NCBI RefSeq assembly: GCF_022539665.2
Contig: NC_081336.1
Span: 9,586,778-9,650,777 of the forward strand
Source of the DNA: Daphnia carinata
Lineage: Eukaryota; Arthropoda; Branchiopoda; Diplostraca; Daphniidae
Reading direction: 5' to 3'
Length of the DNA stretch: 64,000 nucleotides
Made by a program: the position numbers and the translations under genes. This document shows positions 56,521-64,000 of the stretch, in pieces. The notes beneath the pieces are model-generated. The model saw nothing but the letters and a program-made list of their open reading frames with translations, made no database searches and was not told where the DNA came from. Position 1 is the first letter of the stretch, and each line of letters opens with the position of its first letter.

Positions 56521-57410
56521 TTCGAATGATTGTTTGTATTTCCGTCCCAGGCTGAAAGAATTGATTGTCTTCAATGACGTCAGTTACCTCCACTCGATAA
56601 AAGTTATTTTTTCTTGGAGATTGATTCCGTGTGTTGTTCATATTCAGGATCTGCTGTGGCGATTTTGTCGGCTTTTTCTTTGTCCTTCTGGTGTTTACGA
56701 CATCGTAGACGGACATCGGTCTCTGTTTCCGCCGTAGTGTTCCATTTACGCCTCAGGTATTATTTTTTGTTTGTCGTGCTGGTCTGTTCCACATGATGGT
56801 ACGTCTTTCGGGTATGACGTTTATGATTATCCGTTAATTCACTGCTGGAACACTTTGCTATTGTTTGTTTTTTTTTTTTTTAGTTTAATGTTTTGTGGTT
56901 TAACGCAGATTCTTAATTGATTTGGTTTTTTTTGTTGTACAGCATGTTTTTAGTATGGCGCTAATTCCGTAGTGTTCGGTCGTTAATGTTTAGCAGCTCC
57001 TCCTGGAACCATTCTTTTCTGGTAAGTAAGTTTGTTCCATATTTTCTTAGAATTGAACTGGTGGTTGCACTGCTTCACTCGGTGGGGTAACGTGTCGCCA
57101 TGTAGCAGTGGTTACCGTATGTCGGGTTTCAGAATTTCATTTATTACTTTCATTTTAACACCATATTTTTCAGAATATGTTATATTTCGTTCATAGTGTG
57201 AATTGGCAATGCTGCTTAGAAGGGGGTGGGGGGGGGAGAGAAAAAGCGCTAAATTGCGATCATCAGTTTCATCATTGCTATTTTAACTGATATTCGCAAA
57301 GGATGTGTGGCGTGTCAAATAGTCAATGTCAAGTTCAATTTGAAGCAGTGAACTACGTGGATAAATTGCTGCCGAACAATATGTAAACTGCTATTCATGT
57401 AGTGCGTTAT
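56521..57410 (+). ncRNA. Diverged partial copy of the snoRNA host locus
   Basis: It aligns by eye with 38731 to about 40105: exons, splice sites and intronic snoRNA-like blocks occur in the same order. Conserved signals include the acceptor TATTCAG (56647), the exon end CCTCAG/GTATTATT (56757), the acceptor ACGCAG (56910) and the donor CTG/GTAAGT (57021). The part after 57310 (GAAGCAGTGAACT, CGAACAATATGTAAACTG) matches 40050-40095. It lacks the 5' half of the host, so it is probably a decaying duplicate, though splice sites and guide segments are kept. Confidence 0.55.
56785..56851 (+). ncRNA. Copy of snoRNA candidate 5, D box mutated
   Basis: C box ATGATGG (56793-56799), closing stem GTTCC/GGAAC intact, and guide GTCTTTCGGGT retained apart from one base. 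The D box reads CTGC (56842-56845), not CTGA. Loss of the D box should block snoRNP assembly. Confidence 0.55.
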
Positions 57411-57710
57411 TTAGATGACTGACTAGAAGGAGAAAAGAGCGGCCATGGCAAGGATAGTTGATTCAAAGACAATTTGCAGCCTGAATACAAATGCAACAAC
57501 CACGCCTTTTTGTCCAGTAAAAAGAAGATAGTTCTTCGGTGGCTGTTCTGCGTTTGAATGCAATTCATGGCGGGGGAAGTTATCTGCACCAATTTTAGGT
57601 TTGTAGATATTTTTTTTTGCTTTCGCTTTGCATGTGCATTTCAGAAGACGCTAAAATCTCAGCTCCCTCTCCCAGTTGTTTGTCTGATTTTTTTTCAAGG
57701 GCCGATCAAT
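57180..57710 (+). repeat. Duplicated block (partner at 51440-51920)
   Basis: Same order of shared blocks as at 51.4 kb, with a G-run (GGGGGTGGGGGGGGGAG) where the partner has GGAGGGGGAGGG. It overlaps the 3' part of the host-like copy, so the two repeats form one composite unit here. Confidence 0.5.
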
Positions 57711-59299
57711 GAATTAACTATTCCATTTTAATTTCATTTTCTTTTACCCATAATTTTTACCAATCGAATAAGTTGTTTACATATCGGATTCTATTCGTCT
57801 TTTGGGTTCACTTCTGTACCTTTTTGCCCAAGTGGACCTCATTACGTGTTCCTATCCATGCGTTGAGGCTCACTTGATTATAATTTTTTTTTCTTTAAAT
57901 TTGTGTCCAATTTTCGTTCTGGGCGACGCCCAAATAATTAAAAAAAAAACGTATTTTGGTACGGTTGGTTAAGTATTTCACAATTGGCACGGATTTTAGT
58001 GTGTGTGTGTCACTGATGTTGGTGCACCTACTGCACGAGAGCCGCAACATGAATTTATATTTCCCCAACAATATAAAACTTACCATTGTAAACCCGAAAG
58101 ACAACCAGCCATCTCCTTGTTTTAATGTGGTTTTTGCATAGTGTGTCCCTGCGCAAGAGAAAACAAAATAGTTATGGCAGAAGTTGAATTCGCCGCCCAT
58201 TTTGAAATAAGTCGCAACGTTGCTTCAGTTTTGTGAGCCGGCTTCAGTCGCCATTTTCTAGTTCTTTGTCGTGTGTGAAGCTGGTGGTGTGCATTTGACT
58301 CGCCAAGTATTGGACACATGAGGCAGCCATGGTAAAGTAATACTTTAGTGAATGTTTCGTCAAGAAAACATTGTTAACATTCACCACCACCCGAAACTTT
58401 AATTTGAGAATACCTAATATTTGAAACTCCTTTTCCAATTACAAAATGAATGGTACGTTATTAAGAAAAAACTATAAGAAGTAATAATTTTCATGCCGAG
58501 TCTTTGCTTCTTTTTTTTTTTTTCTAAATTTTAGAGAATTTCACAAGTTGTGAAGCAGACATTGTGGTGTATCTGCCCTTGTGCTCTCACCTCTATGCCA
58601 GATGGCCATTAAGAAGGACCATAAATGTGTGGTAATATTACTTTTCCACATTCCACTATTGCATTATTCTTTGCCTTTATTGTTATCTCATACCATGAAC
58701 GCAAGAAGAGTTTATTTGCTTGCTATTATGAACGGTAACTTGTCTCCTTAAAAGTAAGCACGACAGGCACATTGAGATAATGGTTATTGCTACCTTCATG
58801 CATTTTTAAAAAGCCATTAAGCCAAACTGCTCCACCATGCAGTCAGGCTTTGTACTTAAAAAAAAATCAAAATTAATGAAATAAACCAAGCTTGTCATTT
58901 CAATCATTTCAGGATTGTGGAGACAAACATTGTGGTTCCAACGGTTTCCTTAGTTAGGCAAGTCATTTAATAATGCTTGGTGTTACAACTATTTTTAAAA
59001 TTATTTTTAAAAACAATTTTTCCATTCACAACATTTGTAGCTCCTGAGCACTGAGAAAAGATTGTTGCTGATGTAGAGTTCAGAATGGTGGACCTCACAG
59101 TCCATGACAGAAACAAATAGGACAGAAAACTCCATTTTCATCACCAACAAAAGAAAAGGCCTATTTTTAGATTGGTTTCACGCGCGTAGTCTGGTGTCTG
59201 CACGCGCAAAAATTTATTTCATTCTGATCTACTTTTTTTCTGTCACAAGGTAAGTGTTTCCTTGTATTCATAGTGTGATTACTTTAATATTGTTTTGTT
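57711..59299. other. Intergenic region upstream of the chimeric pseudogene
   Basis: No intact gene. Weak Cys-Gly-rich remnants near 58916 (GGATTGTGGAGACAAACATT) may be further decayed zinc-knuckle exons of the Vasa-like fragment. Confidence 0.35.
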
Positions 59300-60590
59300 T
59301 AACAGTGTGGAGAAGGACATATTGCCAGAGTGTCCTCAAGCTGGTGGGGACGGTAGTAGTGGTCCGTTGACATCATAAAGTAAAATGAAAATATCAAAAA
59401 TGTGTTCGAACTTAACTTCTTGGTGCTTTTTATAGTATGGGGAAGGGGACATTTCTCGAAGGATTGTCCACAAGAGGGCTGCGGCGGTGGTGGTGGAAGT
59501 CGTACCTGCCATGAGGTAAACAAACAAACAACATTTTTAGTGCTCATTTTTAACGAAGAAGAGGGCAATGAAGCAAGGGGTTTTCCTCAAGGAAGATGAA
59601 ATGGTGGCAGCAAGTTTTACAATGTAAGAATCAATTGTATCTTCACAAAAATATTTTATGTTCCAGTGCTCATTGTTTTACCCCTAGTGTCATGAAGCTG
59701 GCCAAACCTCGAAAGGCTGTCCAAATCTATTCAGTGAATTGACGGAAGATGGATAGCAGCGTGAGCAATACATTTCGGATGCTTTGACATGCCATGAAAA
59801 GGAACTGTTTTAAGGGCATCGTCTGTGGGGAACACTTAAACAATTATGATTAAGTCGTCCTCCAGGTAAGCTGTTTCTCGAAAATGTATTTTATGATTTA
59901 AAAATATCTATTGGGTTTGCTTTAGGTTACAGGAAAAGATGTACCTCAATACATAACATCTTTCGAAGAAGCCGGCCTGCGCCAACTACTACTTCAAAAC
60001 ATTAAGAATCCTGGCTACATAAAACCAACACCTGTTCAGAAAGCTTCAGTTGCAGGTATTCTTGCCAAAATAGATTTAATTGCTTGTGCTGTCACGGGCT
60101 CCGGCAAAACGGTAATCCAATTAATTAACGCTGTATAATTTGGAACCTTGATGCCCTCCTACTGGCTTGATTCGAATGCGTCGTTATGAACTTGGTTAGT
60201 TGAAGTAAAAGTAATTTTGGGTGGGCACTTTGGTGATTGCGACTATGGAAAGGTCCAATTGCGTTTTAGATACTCAACAAACCCTTTGTGTTATTCGTTG
60301 ATTAAGTCATCTAAAATTTTTACATTTTTTCATGCAGGCGGCGTATTTGGTACCGGTTATGAACATATTGTTAGAACAAGGTGTTGCTGCTGCGTCTCAT
60401 GCCTTGGGGCAAAAGCCAGAAGTTGTAATTGTGTCACCCACTCGTGAATTGGCCATTCAAATTCACCGCGAGGCATGTAAAATCTCCGACAATTCGGTAT
60501 TAAAGTCTGTGATTATATATGGAGGAACTGTCAAGAGCCATCAACGGCCAAATCTTCAAGCTGGGTGCAATATTCTTGTCGCGACCGCTA
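59300..60590 (+). pseudogene. Vasa-like DEAD-box helicase fragment (disabled)
   Basis: Zinc-knuckle-type pieces come first: CGEGHIAR (59308, then out of frame), GRGHFSKDCPQEGCGGGG (59436) and CHEAGQTSKGCPN (59700). An exon at 59926-60111 carries VTGKDVPQYITSFEEAGLRQ, PTPVQKASVAGI and motif I AVTGSGKT. An exon from 60338 carries AAYLVPVMNILL, motif Ia PTREL and IIYGGTV, and LVAT of motif Ib. Vasa is the germ-line RNA helicase. The copy is broken: a frame shift after CGEGHIAR, a stop in NNYD*VVLQ just before VTGKDV, and the sequence leaves Vasa after LVAT near 60585, so DEAD and all later motifs are missing. Introns are kept, so it arose by DNA duplication, not retrocopying. Confidence 0.8.
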
Positions 60591-62215
60591 AGGATCGCCT
60601 TTTTGCAGCATTTAGCGCGTCTCAAACTCAGACGATGTCTAACCGTACCGGACCAACTTGACGACACCATATTCACTGACCGAATACCCAGGCTCATCCG
60701 TAACTTGATCGTTTCCCTCTTTTCCAGCATTATCCATGTAAGAAATCGTTTAATTTTTAAATGATAAGAAAAAAATACTAAACGCATTTGTTTAATTATT
60801 TCGAAAGTGTCATGTTCCGGAAGAGCAACGAATTCGAGATTATGTCTGCAAACCGCTAAAAACACACGGCTCTACTGCACTATGATACGACGCGCTGAAG
60901 AAGACTGCCGGCTGGCATGGAATGGACGGACTGATCGATCCTGATGCACCAGCAGCGGTGGAGGTGTTGGCTTCACCTTCTTACCTCGAATTCCTCGACG
61001 GACTCATTCCTCTTCTCAAGGTTGTCTTTTCAATTACATTTCTCTCCCCCACACTCTTTATTTATTGTCATCGTTGCTGTCGACATAAAAAAAAAACGAT
61101 TATTTATACGATATCTTTAGGGTAAACCAACGTCGAGAATAAGACCAGAGCTTGTTATTTACGATCCGCAAAAGCTCTCCAGCAACGACATGAGTAAAAG
61201 TCAGCCTTTGTTAAACAAGAGCTCCGAATTGCTGTTAACTCCTCCACCTACATCGGCCAGCAAATTCCAGCAATTGCTTAGTCCTGGCCTTAGACGTAAA
61301 TTCAGGCGAAATCGTCCCACTGCTGGACAGCACTCGTCTGATTCAGATTCCGAAACGGACGATAGTTGCGTATCTTGGTCAGATTACGTACACGACGTCA
61401 TTGTAACACCTTCAACCGCGTCAAATGACATTGGGCGTGGTCGATTTACGTGATTCTTCACATGGAACTGAAGTAGAAGAAGAAGGGCCATCGATTTCAA
61501 TCTGCCCGTCGGACGAAGACGATAATTCGAAAAGCAATAGAGAATCATCAAACCGACAATATCCGCCCATAGTTCCGCTGACGACACCTAATTTACGATT
61601 GAGACGGAAAGCCGGAATGAGCCGGATGGAACCCCCAGCTTTACCGACTCATCATCGACGAGCTGTTCAACATCAACCTCAGACGACACTCGACGAAATG
61701 TTACGGATCGAGTGGAACTCTGACTCGCCGATCATATTGTCTACACCGGCCGTTAGATGGCGTAGTCAAAGCTCAGCTGCTCGATTAGGTAATAGTGGTC
61801 ATCAGTTCTCAACGACATAGATTTTTAATGAAATATGTTAGCCACGACAGACATGGATAGCTGAAAAGAATTCAGCAACTAATGGTGAAGAACGCGAGCC
61901 ACCAGCTCAGACGAGACGAAGATGTGAGTTTCTTTTGAACGACAAAGTCCCGTTGTGGAATGAACACAGTCAAGTTTATCAGTTGGACTTTGGAGGCAGA
62001 GTGACCCAAGAATCTGCGAAAAATTTTCAGATTGAATTATAAGGAAAACAGGTAGTTTATTATCAGCTGAAGCTTGATGATGTTCTAATTGAGATGATTG
62101 ACAGGTTATGCAGTTAAGCAGAATCGATGGGAATGCCTACACGTTAGATTTTCAGTATTCTTTCTCAGCTGCCCAGTCTTTTGCTGTGGGATTGGTGACA
62201 CAACGATTGAAATAA
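60591..62215 (+). pseudogene. Tubby-like protein 4 (TULP4-type) C-terminal fragment, disabled
   Basis: It begins at a 3' splice site (CTTTTTGCAG, ending 60607) with a SOCS-box-like segment HLARLKLRRCL and IPRLIRNLIV, then CHVPEEQRIRDYVCKPLKTH and GWHGMDGLIDPDAPAAVEVL. A long Ser/Pro-rich stretch follows. The tubby C-terminus reads [38 protein letters not shown], and in the last exon (62105-62215) QLSRIDGNAYTLDFQY ending VTQRLK. In TULP4-like proteins the SOCS box recruits an elongin/cullin ligase and the tubby domain binds phosphoinositides. Disabled by an in-frame TGA in STAL*YDAL (about 60881), a frame shift between 61384 and 61440, and a TAA in QIEL*GKQ (about 62040). Introns persist. Confidence 0.78.
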
Positions 62216-62478
62216 AAATGGAATTTGGATAAATTTGCCCAGATATGATAAATGTGGTATTAAACATTCGTAACTGTGAGAATTTATTCCACGTGTCATT
62301 CCTTTGTTTATTATGAAAGTTTTCAATATACGTTAATGAATGGGAAGATGGATAAATGACAGCAGCGCAGAGGGAAATCGGCCGGGACATTACATTTCCT
62401 GCAAGATGAAACCGACAGGTATTTAACACATTGCCGTTGAATTGTGAGTACAAATCATGAAAATTGTGTGGCACCATT

Positions 62479-64000
62479 AAGGGTTTAAGAAATAAAAAAT
62501 AGGAAAGTAGTAGTTTTAAATAACGATACTGTTTTTTAAAGATAGTCTTATTTTTTACGATTATGGGGCACGTTACCCGTGGCGTTCGTAGCGGGAGTTT
62601 TTGGAACCATGCGAAACATAGAGAAACGGGCTTATTTTTCACAGTTATGGGTCACATTACCCGTGGCGTTCGTAGCGGGATTTTTGGAACTACAGAAAAC
62701 GCATGATGTAAACGTTAGGCAGTAGTCATAACGTAGGTTGCGTTAGGAAGGTGTATTTCAGTTTCCATCATCTCAACAGTGTTTTGTTTTGGTTTTTTAA
62801 TTGTGGTTTTTTACCTCTACGCAAAGGATTGTGTTATAACAACCACTTCGAATTTGGATAACTCCAAAACTATAACTTCCAGGTAAGCCCAAATTGAATT
62901 TTCGGCACCGCCGTTGAATTGCGAGTTTGAATCATGTATTTGTGTGGTAAACATGATCTGCCATGTCGAACATAAATCACTGATTATGAGAAAAATATTG
63001 TTACAAGATGTGCTATTTGCTATCAATATTCTGCAAGAATTGGACCTCCAATTTACTTTCTTCTGGTGATAACCATATCTGTTCCACTATCACCTTAGTT
63101 CGGATGGCTGCCAAATTAAGGTGATGGTTGTGCAACATTAGCTTCAATTGTTATATGTGCGGTAGTCCTTTGAAGTGGTATGTAGGCCGCACCTGAAAAC
63201 TGAACTATAAGAACTTTGAAAGCTCCTATTATGTTAATTCTCTATAGTTTACGCTTGAAACTATGCAGCTTGCTGATGCGCTTGTGATCAATCTCGTGAT
63301 CAATTACGTCGAATTTGAATAACTCCTAAACTATAACTTTCAGGTAAAAATAGACTGAAGTTTCGACATCAACGTTGAATTGCGAGTTCAAATCATGTAT
63401 TGTTATGGCAATATCTAGGTTTCAGACATTAATTTTAAAAATACGAAAAGTCGGGCTTAGTTTTTTTGTCGGGCTTATTTTTAAATCTGACGAAATTGAA
63501 TTTCCGCTAGATGGCAATGCAAGTTCATCAACTGTAGTGCCAGAAATCAAACTAATTCGTTCTCGTAGAAGTTCAATCAAATCAAATGGTGTGTCAAAAA
63601 GTGTTTTCCTTTTTTGTGTTGATCAAGTGAAGTTTATCAATGGATTATTTTTTGTGTAATAGGTAATTGTGTGGTGAACTATCATCATACTTACTACTTA
63701 ATTTTATCATCAACTATCCATCATACTTTTCTCATGCTCGTGAAGAGGTACTAGACATATATTTTCCAATAAGAATCCCATTGACATTCTTCTGCTGTTG
63801 AGAAGTAGCTCGTCAAACCAATATTGCAAAGGATGCTGGCATGCAACCTTCTTGCCATTTCGACTGAGCCTATCACGTAGTGTGATTTTGAGTTGAAGAG
63901 TGAGGTATTAGACTCACATTTTGGCATTCAGTGTTACAATTGCCATAATTCTGCTTTTATTTTTAGCCCGCAACTGAAATTGCAAAGAATGCTGGCCAAG
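62479..64000. repeat. Long dispersed repeat, copy B (runs off the window)
   Basis: Partner of 40144-41654, same orientation. The left boundary lies near the damaged remains of the hairpin that precedes copy A. It starts about 260 bp after the end of the tubby-like pseudogene and continues past position 64000. Confidence 0.85.

Overview
The window is eukaryotic nuclear DNA from an arthropod, most likely a cladoceran crustacean such as Daphnia. The genes carry many short GT-AG introns (mostly 60-200 bp) and lie close together on both strands. The protein set is arthropod-like. A kinase-ankyrin gene of the IRE1/RNase L type and a C1q-domain secreted protein suggest Daphnia. The species call is an inference; no marker gene fixes it.

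Layout. 0-9.5 kb: a repeat-rich left part with a probable 1.66 kb hAT-like insertion that sits in one of two diverged copies of the same sequence, and an aquaglyceroporin gene (minus). 9.5-15.4 kb: mitochondrial GABA transaminase (minus, with an apparent 1-nt frameshift) and a PGC-1/Spargel-type coactivator (plus). 17.7-21.9 kb: a secreted serpin-fold protein whose reactive-centre region is replaced by a very long repetitive insert. 23.6-28.1 kb: FBXO21 (minus) and an intronless gene of unknown function (minus). 30.4-36.7 kb: a compact block with exportin-5 (plus), a small type I membrane protein (minus), a 73-residue COMM-domain protein (plus) and a phosphoglycolate-phosphatase-like HAD enzyme (minus). 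The last two coding regions end only 9 bp apart.

37.1-39.9 kb is the most interesting region. I read it as a non-coding, multi-intron snoRNA host gene with about ten exons. Seven introns carry a C/D snoRNA candidate whose D box ends 64-67 nt before a 3' splice site, and another intron carries an H/ACA-like double hairpin. Several guide segments are antisense to conserved rRNA stretches as I remember them. Diverged pieces of this locus recur at 51.0 kb and 56.5-57.4 kb.

40.1-49 kb has no recognisable protein gene. It holds a near-identical 1.5 kb repeat (second copy at 62.5-64.0 kb), a GC-rich minisatellite, a small TTAA-flanked inverted-repeat element and a cluster of tRNA-like sequences. 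49.1-50.9 kb is a C1q-domain gene with one in-frame stop. 53.2-55.4 kb is a kinase plus ankyrin-repeat gene with highly homogenised repeats. 59.3-62.2 kb is a chimeric pseudogene: a Vasa DEAD-box fragment joined to a Tubby-like (TULP4-type, SOCS box plus tubby domain) fragment, both with disabling mutations.

Coding coordinates span first to last coding base including introns. Exon borders were derived by hand from GT/AG sites and reading phase, and their summed lengths were checked for divisibility by three.
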